From Maridesulfovibrio sp. (lineage in GTDB: Bacteria > Desulfobacterota > Desulfovibrionia > Desulfovibrionales > Desulfovibrionaceae): 64,000 nucleotides of DNA. The DNA is taken from the NCBI RefSeq assembly GCF_963667685.1, contig NZ_OY763931.1, positions 682,001-746,000 of the forward strand. The letters are read 5' to 3'. The notes under the pieces were generated by a model that was not told where the DNA came from, ran no database searches, and saw only the letters and a list, made by a program, of their open reading frames with translations. Below, piece after piece: positions 34,209-42,084 of this stretch. Position 1 is the first letter of the stretch. Each line of letters opens with the position of its first letter. Position numbers and translations under genes: made by a program.

Positions 34209-35375
34209 ATGCCGGAATTTAAACTTGCCGACAGGCTCGCAACACTTCCCCCGTACCTCTTTGCAGAAATCGATAGACTTAAAGCTGAAGTTGCAGCTCA
34301 GGGTGTAGATATCATCAGCCTTGGCATAGGTGATCCCGACCTTCCGACTCCCGACTTTATTATTGAAGCACTGCACAAAGCAGCGCAGAATCCGGTCAAC
34401 CACCAGTATCCTTCCTATGTCGGTCTGCTGACTTTCCGTCAGGCTGTTGCAGACTGGTACAAGGAAAGATTTAACGTTGAATTGGATGCAACTAAAGAAG
34501 TTGTATCCCTGATCGGTTCCAAGGAAGGTATCGCTCATTTTCCCCTTGCTTTCGTAAACCCGGGCGATCTGGTCTTTGTAGCATCTCCCAACTATCCGGT
34601 ATATCCGGTTGCTTCCGGTTTTGCCGGCGGTGAAGTTGAAATTATTCCGCTGCTGGAAGAAAATGACTTTCTACCCGACCTTGATGCAATTGATGACGCA
34701 AAGTGGGACAAGTGCAAAATTATGTTTGTTAACTATCCCAACAACCCCACATCAGCTACTGCGACTCCCGAGTTCTATGCAGATTTGGTTGCCAAGGCCA
34801 AGAAGCATAATGTGATTATCGCTGCTGACGCCGCTTATACCGAAGTTTACTACGATGATAACAATAAACCTATTTCTATTCTGGAAACTCCCGGCGCCAA
34901 AGATGTAGCAATTGAATTCCACTCACTTTCCAAGACTTACAACATGACCGGATGGCGTTGCGGTATGGCTGTGGGTAATGCCTCGCTTGTCGCAGGTCTC
35001 GGAAAAATTAAAGAAAATGTCGATTCCGGCATCTTTCAGGCTGTACAGGAGGCCGGAATTGTTGCACTAAAAGAGGGCGAACCTTACGTTAAGGAATTCC
35101 GCAAGATCTACAAAGAGCGTCGTGACTGCGTTATCGAAGCTCTCGAAAAGATCAACATTTCCTGCAAGGTGCCTGATGCATCCATCTTCGTATGGGCTAA
35201 AACTCCAGAAGGCTACACTTCTTCCGAGTTCGTATCCAAGCTCCTGAAGGAAACCGGTGTTGTTGTTACTCCCGGTAACGGCTTCGGCGAATCCGGTGAA
35301 GGGTATTTCAGAATTTCGCTGACTGTCGATACCGAAAGGCTCAAGGAGGCAGTATCACGGATATCCAAACTGTAA
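34209..35375 (+). CDS. dapL: LL-diaminopimelate aminotransferase
   Basis: PLP aminotransferase that makes LL-diaminopimelate directly from tetrahydrodipicolinate, bypassing the succinylase and acetylase routes. The start RLATLPPYLFAEIDRLK, LGIGDPDLPTP and NPVNHQYPSYVGLLTFR are typical of the DapL group. The PLP lysine is K242 in SLSKTYNMTGWR, and FVNYPNNPT is the cofactor-binding asparagine. 388 residues. AGGAG precedes the ATG. The last codons of dapL contain the AAGGAGG ribosome site of folK, so the two are coupled. Desulfovibrio species are known to use DapL. Confidence 0.95.
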   Translation: MPEFKLADRLATLPPYLFAEIDRLKAEVAAQGVDIISLGIGDPDLPTPDFIIEALHKAAQNPVNHQYPSYVGLLTFRQAVADWYKERFNVELDATKEVVSLIGSKEGIAHFPLAFVNPGDLVFVASPNYPVYPVASGFAGGEVEIIPLLEENDFLPDLDAIDDAKWDKCKIMFVNYPNNPTSATATPEFYADLVAKAKKHNVIIAADAAYTEVYYDDNNKPISILETPGAKDVAIEFHSLSKTYNMTGWRCGMAVGNASLVAGLGKIKENVDSGIFQAVQEAGIVALKEGEPYVKEFRKIYKERRDCVIEALEKINISCKVPDASIFVWAKTPEGYTSSEFVSKLLKETGVVVTPGNGFGESGEGYFRISLTVDTERLKEAVSRISKL

Positions 35376-35869
35376 AAGTCTACGTTAGTCTTGGTTCAAA
35401 TATTGGAGATACAGAAGACCATTTGAATCAGGCTGTCGCTAGGCTGGAAAAATATGAAGGTATTGATCCTGAAGTCTGGTCCGAAACTTATCTGACCGAA
35501 CCTCAGGGATTGAAAGATCAACAATGGTTTACAAACCAGGTAGTCCGCTTTGATGTCGACCCCGAACTTTGGTCAGCAGAAGGATTCCTTTCCACGCTGC
35601 AGGCGGTAGAAGGGCAGATGGACAGGGTTAGGGACGTTAAAAACGGTCCCAGAATCATTGATCTGGATATCATTCTCTTCGGTGATCGGGTAATTGATAG
35701 CGGTGCGTATCTTACTGTTCCGCATCCTCGTGCGATGGAAAGGGCATTTGTGCTTATTCCTATGGCCGACATTGACCCAGCAGCAATGTTTCCTGATGGA
35801 ACAACCGTTGCCGAGGCTCTGAAGAAAATCGATTACCGACTGGAAGGTAATAAGATTTATCAGGATTAA
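35354..35869 (+). CDS. folK: HPPK (6-hydroxymethyl-dihydropterin pyrophosphokinase), non-standard start
   Basis: Transfers pyrophosphate from ATP to the pterin in folate synthesis. The core motif GPRIIDLDIILFGD and VPHPRAMERAFVLIPMAD are clear. The conserved N-terminus VKVYVSLGSNIGD is encoded from 35375 on. However, the frame has no ATG, GTG or TTG between the stop at 35297 and the TTG at 35423, which lies after this motif. A perfect AAGGAGG (35343-35349) lies four bases before an ATC (35354) and seven before an ACG (35357). I place the start at the ATC; the ACG is the alternative. It overlaps the dapL end by 22 bp. A base-call error turning ATG into ACG is also possible. Confidence 0.85.
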   Translation: MTDIQTVKVYVSLGSNIGDTEDHLNQAVARLEKYEGIDPEVWSETYLTEPQGLKDQQWFTNQVVRFDVDPELWSAEGFLSTLQAVEGQMDRVRDVKNGPRIIDLDIILFGDRVIDSGAYLTVPHPRAMERAFVLIPMADIDPAAMFPDGTTVAEALKKIDYRLEGNKIYQD

Positions 35870-35875
35870 TTCTTG

Positions 35876-35909
35876 GGCCGCATCTGCTATACAGGTGCGG
35901 CCTTTTTTT
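35876..35909 (+). terminator. Terminator of dapL-folK
   Basis: 11-bp stem GGCCGCATCTG/CAGGTGCGGCC (35876-35886 with 35892-35902, one G-T pair) and T7. The ribosome site of the next gene starts immediately after it. Confidence 0.88.
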
Positions 35910-35924
35910 GAGGTGAAATCAGTT

Positions 35925-36191
35925 ATGTTAAAATTTGTTGTTATCGCCATAGCCGCTTTTGTCATGTGGAAGCTTTTCAGCGGCGATCAGAAGAAGAAAC
36001 AGGAGCAAGCCGGTAAGGACTTCAATAAGAAAGTTAAAACCGGAGAAATGGTCAAGGACCCGATTTGCGGTGCCTATGTTCCTAAAAATGGAGACATCCG
36101 GGTACGCAACGGGGAAAAAGTTGAGTGCTTTTGTTCCTACGAATGTCGCGACAAATACATAAAAAGTCTTGAGGCCGACAACGGCGAATAG
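35925..36191 (+). CDS. Small membrane-anchored protein with YHS/TRASH-like metal site
   Basis: 88 residues. An N-terminal hydrophobic helix (MLKFVVIAIAAFVMWKLF) serves as anchor. It is followed by a basic stretch and a C-terminal cysteine motif: DPICGAYV, then FCSYECRDKYI. DPxCG...FCSxxCxxxY is the pattern of YHS/TRASH-type metal-binding modules, seen in copper- and heavy-metal-handling proteins. The ATG at 35925 has GAGGTGA upstream. It has its own terminator. A metal sensor or chaperone role is inference from the motif. Confidence 0.8.
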   Translation: MLKFVVIAIAAFVMWKLFSGDQKKKQEQAGKDFNKKVKTGEMVKDPICGAYVPKNGDIRVRNGEKVECFCSYECRDKYIKSLEADNGE

Positions 36192-36213
36192 TCTCCAGTA
36201 TATTTATTTTTGC

Positions 36214-36248
36214 GAGCTCTTTTGACTTGATCGAAAGAGCTCTTTTTT
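36214..36248 (+). terminator. Terminator of the small YHS/TRASH-like gene
   Basis: Perfect 9-bp stem GAGCTCTTT/AAAGAGCTC (36214-36222 with 36234-36242) followed by T6. Confidence 0.85.
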
Positions 36249-36794
36249 ATGTCCAGAAACAGGTGCTCCAAATTTAGCTCCTGACGAGTTTTACAAGGTA
36301 ATTGCATATCCCATTCATCCAATCTTTTAAATTAGCTCAAACAGCCTCAAAGCAGAAAAACAATCTCCAAGACCATTCCAAAGACTAGTTGACCCAGTTG
36401 AGGTCGATAAATTCAAATATATTTCCAATTTTTATATCATGTCTTCTAACATACTTATTTAATTTACTTTGTATGATTGTCTCATAATGTAAATTATGTA
36501 AACTTTACTATACTAGTTCCCTAGTTTCTACTCTCTATTGAAGCAAACCACTTCTCATATCGGTAATGGTTTTTGTGTTTTAGTATTAAAATATAGCATA
36601 TTATGAGTTGACGGTTTTACAGCATTGCTTGTTTTCTGTTTGATTTTTGGAATACTGTCATTTTAGGTGGCTAAAAATGAATCTTTTAGACTTTTAGTAT
36701 TAGTTAAGGATAAAATTTGCCTCTTGAGCAGGTTTTCTTTATTCACTTGGAGAACCTTTCACGTTGACCTGAAATTTAAATCCATGAGGTTTTC
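36249..36794. other. AT-rich gene-free region upstream of the TPR gene
   Basis: 546 bp without an open frame of note, clearly richer in A and T than its surroundings. I see a TTTTAG-GTGG-CTAAAA hairpin (36661-36676) and the 11-mer TTTTAGTATTA twice (near 36579 and 36691). No tRNA fold or known riboswitch core is apparent. It could hold a small RNA or an extended control region; nothing decides. Confidence 0.4.
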
Positions 36795-38879
36795 ATGAGT
36801 TTGTTACTTAAAAAAAAGATCATACCTTCCCTTTTGGCTGCGGCTGTTTTGTTCGGCGTTGGAGGGAATGTGTTTGCTGCTTCGTCCTCAGAAAAAGAGT
36901 CATTTGATTCTTGGCTCGAGAAATATGGTGCATGGGACATTCTGGAGCAAAACTATTCCCAGACAAGTGACACGCCGGAATTGCTTTTAAAACGAGCTGA
37001 GACTGCTTTTAATCTTGGGCGATATTCGGCTTGTCTTGAAACATTGCAATCTACTCCTGCTTTTGAAGATAAAAATCAGGAAATTATTCGTCTCTGGCTA
37101 GGTGGAAAATGTCAGCGCGCGCTTGGTGATCCTGTCAAAGCTGTAATCTGGTTCAGTCAGGCTGCACGTTTGATGGATCGAAAGGATATGGCTGAGAAGT
37201 TCAAAGATAATTCTTATCTTAAGAGTGTATGGTTTGACGTTTGGCGGTCTCTTTACTGGGGATACAGGGTCATTCCTGAATCTGCACGTGAATCACGTAA
37301 GATGTTGCTTGAGCAGACTTTTTCCCAAGCAGAGCAGGTCTGGCCCAGCACTTACTTTATTCTTAACAGCAAATCTAAATTGAATGTACTTAACTCAACT
37401 TCTGATATCCTCCCGGAACTAAGTAATTCAACTATAATTAATGATAATGATCGCATGATTCTTGTTCAATCCCTTGCTGCTTCAAGTATTGGTGAATGGG
37501 ATAAGTCCAATCGTGCTCTTGGTGCTGTTTCCAATTCAACGGTTCAGACTTTCTGGAAATCCGTCAATCAGTATCTTGAGACCGGTAAAGCACCTGATGC
37601 TTCATTATATGAGAAAGAAAGTTTAATTCGTCCAGAATCATTTGTTAAAGCGGGAGTACTTGAACCGGCAGTTCTCTCCCCTACTCTTTGGCAGCTTGGA
37701 GCACCTTCTTCAGCTGCATGGAATGCATTTAGAAAAAAATTGATAGAAATGAATCCTAAGGAAGCCCTTGAAACTATCGATCGCGAGACAGGATCGTTGC
37801 TGCTTTCAAGCGATTTGGTCACTGCCTTGCAAAATTACCGTTTGGCATTCGCATTTCTGACCGGGGATATGGATTTTGCACAAAAAACCTTAAAGCGCTT
37901 GGATAAGGATACGCTTCCCCTAAGTCTTAGAATTGCCAGCGCAATAGCTTTTAAGCTTCCCTTGTCGCGTGTGCTCAGTACAGCCGATTACGGGAAAAAT
38001 GAAAATTTATACATTATTTCAGGTTTATGTGAAGCGGCTGGATTGAACTATTTTAGTGATATTGATGCTCCCTTCTGGGAAAGCATTTCCCCCAAAAATT
38101 TTAATCAGACCATTAATACCAATCCCTTGGACAGACTGCTTATATTTGCCGATCTTGCAAAGCAGCTAGAAACAAATCAGAATTCTAAAATTGCTCGGCG
38201 TTGTGCTTTTCTTTTCCCTCAATCAAAAGCCGGTTCTGAAAGTTTCATTTACCTTGCAGACCAGGCAGCCACGAATAGGGATTTTGCGCTTTCGGCATAT
38301 TATCTTAAACGCGTAGATCAAGATAAATTCGGCCCGGAATTACGCTTAAAATGGCTGACAGCCGCAGTGGAATACGATCTTGCGATCGGAAATGATGCTA
38401 AGGCTATGAAGGCTTACAATGAAATTCGTGATTCCGGCGGAATTCTTCCTGCGGACAAAGAACTTAAGTTGGCACTTATGATTCAGCAGAAAGGCGACCT
38501 CAAAAAAGCTCAAGCAATACTTGAAAGAATATGGTCCGGACGCGATCAGCTTGAAAATGATGAGCTGCGCGCGGAAGTTTTATTCTGGATTGCTGAAGGT
38601 GAGCACGCCATGGGTAATAAGGAAAAAGCTTTAAAGTATTATCTTGAACTTGCATGGGAATTTCCAGAACAAAATATCTGGGCCGTAACCGCTATGTACC
38701 GTGCGTCCATGATCTATGAACGCAAAGGCCAGTTTGAAACTGCCAAGCGTTTTCTAAAAACCGTGATCAAACGTGCTGACCGCAAATCTCAAAAAGAGGC
38801 TGCGCAGTCCCGGCTAGATGCTATCGATGGTAAGTTAGCCAAAGTCGGTGCGGGTAAGGAAGTCAGCTTTCCTTTTTAG
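36795..38879 (+). CDS. Exported TPR-repeat protein of unknown function
   Basis: 694 residues. A signal peptide (basic MSLLLKKK, hydrophobic core, AVLFGVGGNVFA before ASSS) sends it to the periplasm. The rest is alpha-helical. TPR-like units are clearest near the N-terminus (PELLLKRAETAFNLGRYSACL) and in the last 150 residues (AEVLFWIAEGEHAMGNKEKA, AMYRASMIYERKGQFETAKR). No catalytic domain is recognised. It may be a scaffold for envelope assembly. The ATG has TGAGG upstream. It is a single gene with a strong terminator behind it. Confidence 0.8.
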   Translation: MSLLLKKKIIPSLLAAAVLFGVGGNVFAASSSEKESFDSWLEKYGAWDILEQNYSQTSDTPELLLKRAETAFNLGRYSACLETLQSTPAFEDKNQEIIRLWLGGKCQRALGDPVKAVIWFSQAARLMDRKDMAEKFKDNSYLKSVWFDVWRSLYWGYRVIPESARESRKMLLEQTFSQAEQVWPSTYFILNSKSKLNVLNSTSDILPELSNSTIINDNDRMILVQSLAASSIGEWDKSNRALGAVSNSTVQTFWKSVNQYLETGKAPDASLYEKESLIRPESFVKAGVLEPAVLSPTLWQLGAPSSAAWNAFRKKLIEMNPKEALETIDRETGSLLLSSDLVTALQNYRLAFAFLTGDMDFAQKTLKRLDKDTLPLSLRIASAIAFKLPLSRVLSTADYGKNENLYIISGLCEAAGLNYFSDIDAPFWESISPKNFNQTINTNPLDRLLIFADLAKQLETNQNSKIARRCAFLFPQSKAGSESFIYLADQAATNRDFALSAYYLKRVDQDKFGPELRLKWLTAAVEYDLAIGNDAKAMKAYNEIRDSGGILPADKELKLALMIQQKGDLKKAQAILERIWSGRDQLENDELRAEVLFWIAEGEHAMGNKEKALKYYLELAWEFPEQNIWAVTAMYRASMIYERKGQFETAKRFLKTVIKRADRKSQKEAAQSRLDAIDGKLAKVGAGKEVSFPF

Positions 38880-38933
38880 GTGGTTCCGGAGATTTTCTCT
38901 CTGTAATTGAAGAACATTTTTGAATCAACAATA

Positions 38934-38977
38934 CTAAAAAACTCACAATAACTAAAAAGTTATTGTGAGTTTTTTAG
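38934..38977. terminator. Bidirectional terminator, perfect 20-bp inverted repeat
   Basis: CTAAAAAACTCACAATAACT (38934-38953) pairs perfectly with its complement at 38958-38977 around an AAAA/TTTT loop. The outer A/T runs give a U-tract in both directions. It sits between the convergent TPR and M20 genes. Confidence 0.88.
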
Positions 38978-39015
38978 TTGCTCATGACTTCCGGATAAAA
39001 TCATGCTGTTTAGCG

Positions 39016-40269
39016 CTATTGCAATATTTTTAGCACACTTCCAGCCATGACTGTCACCGCAGTCTTAATTGTCGGTTCTGGGGGCGGGCAGAATCTGCTG
39101 TTGTGTAAGGACGGTGGCTTTGTATTTTGCGCCCGGCATAAATTTAGTTCTTCCTTCGCAACTGCTCCGGTGAAGAACATGCATGAGGATATCTTTGGGC
39201 CGCCAGCAGAACGGAACAGGGAAAAATCTTCACTGACCATGAGCATTTCAGCTTCCATAACATTCTCATGACCAATATTCTCGTTGGCTGATTCACGCAC
39301 GATATCCACCAAATCACTATCATTGATAGTGGCTGGAAGGTGCATGGTTTCGTCAAATTCAATAATAGGCAGATTATTTTCCCGGATTCCCATGGATAAG
39401 GCCTCAAACCTGCAAGTCCTTTCGATAGCTTCAAGAATTTGCTTTTCAGTATCTTGATCGGAAAATCTAACAGTCGCCTCCATAACTACTTCAGCAGGAA
39501 TAATGTTCGCACGGGTTCCGCCATGTATGGAGCCAATGGTAATTACTGCTGGGGTCAGCGGGCTTATTTCACGACTGATGATCGTCTGTAGAGAGGTCAC
39601 AATGCGTGCCGCAAGTACGATAGGGTCTTTGCTCTCATGCGGAATTGCGCCATGCCCCCCTACTCCACGAACGATAATTTTCAGCTGGAAGATTCCTGCC
39701 ATGATCGGACCGGACTTAATAGTAATCCGCCCGGCTTCAACATGCGGGATTACATGGGTGGTGAGGCAGTAATCCGGACAGCCGAATTTATTGAAAAGCC
39801 CACTTTCAATCATACCTTTTGCCCCGGCCCCTACTTCTTCAGCTGGCTGGCCCACAAAAATAACTTTCCCGTTCCAGTGATCTTTACACTTTGAAAGCAC
39901 ACGGGCGGTTCCAACCAAAGTTGTCATATGAATATCATGACCACAGGCATGCATAATGCCGACTTCATTGCCGGAATTATCAGTTACTCTGGATGAGCTG
40001 GCATAATCAACTCCGGTCTCTTCGGTTATGGGCAAAGCGTCCATATCACCACGGACCATAACTGTCGGACCGTCACCATTCTCCAGAACACCGACAACTC
40101 CATGTCCACCGAAATTACGATTTACAACTATTCCACATGCTTCAAGCTGGTCGGCAACCAGCTTCGAAGACATGGCTTCCTGACCGGAAAGTTCCGGGTT
40201 GGCATGCAATTGCTTATATACATTGATCAGATCGCCAAGTTCCGCAAAAACATGTGCTTTCAGGTCCAT
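39016..40269 (-). CDS. M20-family amidohydrolase (hippurate hydrolase-like)
   Basis: Zinc peptidase/amidase of the M20D group that cleaves N-acyl amino acids. Metal and catalytic landmarks are seen: HANPELSGQE, MHACGHDIHMTTL, GQPAEEVGAGAKGMIESG, TTHVIPH and the dimerisation-domain GVGGHGAIPH with GTRANIIPAEV. The C-terminal ligand region MVSEDFSLF is also present. The ATG at 40267-40269 (MDLKAHVFAEL) has GGAG seven bases upstream; the longer frame to 40353 overlaps the small ORF and is rejected. 417 residues. Substrate unknown. Confidence 0.92.
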   Translation of the reverse strand: MDLKAHVFAELGDLINVYKQLHANPELSGQEAMSSKLVADQLEACGIVVNRNFGGHGVVGVLENGDGPTVMVRGDMDALPITEETGVDYASSSRVTDNSGNEVGIMHACGHDIHMTTLVGTARVLSKCKDHWNGKVIFVGQPAEEVGAGAKGMIESGLFNKFGCPDYCLTTHVIPHVEAGRITIKSGPIMAGIFQLKIIVRGVGGHGAIPHESKDPIVLAARIVTSLQTIISREISPLTPAVITIGSIHGGTRANIIPAEVVMEATVRFSDQDTEKQILEAIERTCRFEALSMGIRENNLPIIEFDETMHLPATINDSDLVDIVRESANENIGHENVMEAEMLMVSEDFSLFRSAGGPKISSCMFFTGAVAKEELNLCRAQNTKPPSLHNSRFCPPPEPTIKTAVTVMAGSVLKILQ

Positions 40270-40288
40270 ATGGACTCCAGATGAAAGG

Positions 40289-40483
40289 TTATTCTTTTTC
40301 TTTATTGCTGCTTCTGGCAGACATTTCGGTATGTGCCCTGCGCTTTGCATCATCCAAAACAGGATGCAGAAGACCTACAATATTACGTACATTGAGGTTT
40401 TCTGCTTCCTTTGAACAAAGCAGCATGTCAAGGGCGTCAAGTCCATGGAAAATATAGTCCACACTTTTTTTTACATCACTCAT
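40289..40483 (-). CDS. Small hypothetical protein between gadB and the amidohydrolase
   Basis: 64 residues, helical, no membrane segment. I believe it is real: AGGAG lies eight bases before the ATG, it fits between gadB and the M20 gene without overlap (19-bp gap to the latter) and its codons look native. The C-terminal third is basic and polar (DDAKRRAHTEMSARSSNKEKE). Not recognised. A regulatory or accessory role for a neighbour is possible. Confidence 0.65.
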   Translation of the reverse strand: MSDVKKSVDYIFHGLDALDMLLCSKEAENLNVRNIVGLLHPVLDDAKRRAHTEMSARSSNKEKE

Positions 40484-40508
40484 CTATGAAACTCCTAATA
40501 GATAAAAT

Positions 40509-40553
40509 TCTGTGTTCACAGGCAACTTGGATCATATTGCCTGCAAACACAGA
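40509..40553 (-). terminator. Long hairpin between gadB and the small ORF
   Basis: A 17-bp stem with two central mismatches (40537-40553 with 40509-40525) is followed on the minus strand by ATTTTATC. The U-run is weak, so it may terminate only partly or protect the gadB message end. Confidence 0.5.
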
Positions 40554-40568
40554 TGTCTATGAAAATGA

Positions 40569-41969
40569 TTAGCAGTGCTTGAACTTAGAGTTGGTACTTG
40601 GTTTCTCTTCGGTTTCGGTATTAAAAAATTTAATGATACGTCTGATGTCATCCATAAGCAGATGCGCCATATCCATGGACATCCCTTCCTTAACAACAAT
40701 TCGCAACACATTATCATCTTCACAGTTCTCACACATGCTGTATGCCGGAACAAGCCAACCTCGGTGGCGCAGCATTTCTGAAACCTTGTAAACATCAAAA
40801 TCGACATTCACATCCCTGCGAATTCTGAAAGTAATCAGCGGCATATGCAGTTCTGGAAGCAGACTTTGAAAAACTCCGGTTTCTTCAAGCTCTACTTTAA
40901 TAAATTCGGCGACATCCATGCAAGATTGCATAATGCGTGTATACCCTTCTCGGCCCAGACGTATGAAGTTGTAGTATTGGGCTACAACCTGATTACCAGG
41001 ACGTGAGAAATTGAGGGCAAAGGTAGGCATTTCGCCACCAAGGTAGTTGACCCGGAAAACAAGATCTTCAGGCAGTTCTTCTGGTGTACGCCAGATTGCC
41101 CAGCCCACACCTGGGTAAACAAGGCCGAATTTATGACCGGAAACATTGATAGACTTGACCCATTTCAAGCGGAAATCCCATTCAAGATCAGGTTGCAGAA
41201 AAGGTGCGATGAAACCGCCACTGGCTGCATCCACGTGCAGAGGAATTTCATATCCGGTTTTAGCATTAAATTTTTCAAGAGCATCGTTGTATTCTTTGAC
41301 CGGCTCGAAATCTCCGGTATGAGTAGTACCCAGAATGGCTACGACTCCAATGGTATTTTCATCACAGGCAGCCAGAATATCTTCGGTCTTCATGCTGTAA
41401 TTGCCTTCAGAAATAGGGATCAGGCGCGGTTCAACTTCCCAGTAGCGGCAAAACTTTTCCCAGCAGACCTGAACGCTGGCGCTGATAATCATGTTCGGTT
41501 TATCTGTATGTTTTCCTTTGGCCTTCATGCGGTCGCGCCATTTCCATTTCAGAGCCATCCCGCAAAGCATGGCCGCTTCACTTGATCCGGTGGTTGAACA
41601 GCCGCAGGCGTGTTCCCCATCCGGGGAATTATAAAGATCGGAAAGGATATGTACGCAGCGGTCTTCAAGTTCTGCGGTTTGCGGATACTCATCCTTGTCG
41701 ATCATATTTTTATCAAAGGTCTCGGTCATCAACTGCCTGGCTTCATCTTCCATCCACGTGGTAACAAAAGTGGCAAGATTCAATCGGGAGTTGCCGTCAA
41801 GCATCAGCTCATCGCGCACCAGAGAATAAGCATGGCGTGGATCAATGCTGCCTTCGGGCATGGAATATTTAGGAATTGGATCTTCAAGATCACGGGAACC
41901 GTAAACAGGCATGATGTAATTTCTGCGGTTTTCAGAATCCTTTTTATCTTTTTTTACATGATGAAGCAT
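40569..41969 (-). CDS. gadB: Glutamate decarboxylase
   Basis: PLP enzyme turning glutamate into GABA plus CO2 with uptake of one proton; in enterobacteria it gives acid resistance. PLP lysine is K280 in VSGHKFGLVYPGVGW; HVDAASGGF, TGSSEAAMLCG and NFSRPGNQV are typical. The protein has 466 residues and ends FKHC. The histidine at 465 matches the C-terminal His465 that plugs the active site of E. coli GadB at neutral pH, so the pH switch may be kept. No GadC antiporter is in the window. Followed by the 64-residue ORF and the M20 gene, and divergent from the K+ channel gene. Confidence 0.95.
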   Translation of the reverse strand: MLHHVKKDKKDSENRRNYIMPVYGSRDLEDPIPKYSMPEGSIDPRHAYSLVRDELMLDGNSRLNLATFVTTWMEDEARQLMTETFDKNMIDKDEYPQTAELEDRCVHILSDLYNSPDGEHACGCSTTGSSEAAMLCGMALKWKWRDRMKAKGKHTDKPNMIISASVQVCWEKFCRYWEVEPRLIPISEGNYSMKTEDILAACDENTIGVVAILGTTHTGDFEPVKEYNDALEKFNAKTGYEIPLHVDAASGGFIAPFLQPDLEWDFRLKWVKSINVSGHKFGLVYPGVGWAIWRTPEELPEDLVFRVNYLGGEMPTFALNFSRPGNQVVAQYYNFIRLGREGYTRIMQSCMDVAEFIKVELEETGVFQSLLPELHMPLITFRIRRDVNVDFDVYKVSEMLRHRGWLVPAYSMCENCEDDNVLRIVVKEGMSMDMAHLLMDDIRRIIKFFNTETEEKPSTNSKFKHC

Positions 41970-42005
41970 GGCTTACCCCGTTAGCTTGTCAGTTGTCATT
42001 GTTTG

Positions 42006-42034
42006 TTGATAAACAAGTAAAGTTACCATATTAA
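42006..42034 (+). promoter_or_regulatory. Sigma-70 promoter of the potassium channel gene
   Basis: TTGATA (42006-42011, 5 of 6), 17-bp spacer, TATTAA (42029-42034, 4 of 6), 50 bp before the start codon, within the gadB divergent interval. Confidence 0.55.
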
Positions 42035-42084
42035 GTCCAAATGAATCACCATGTATATAAACATATTGGAAAATAAGCCGCAAG

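Noticed and set aside
35340-35425. Programmed frameshift making a DapL-FolK fusion
   Set aside because: No slippery heptamer near the dapL stop, and a perfect Shine-Dalgarno for separate folK initiation is present; non-canonical start or base error is simpler.
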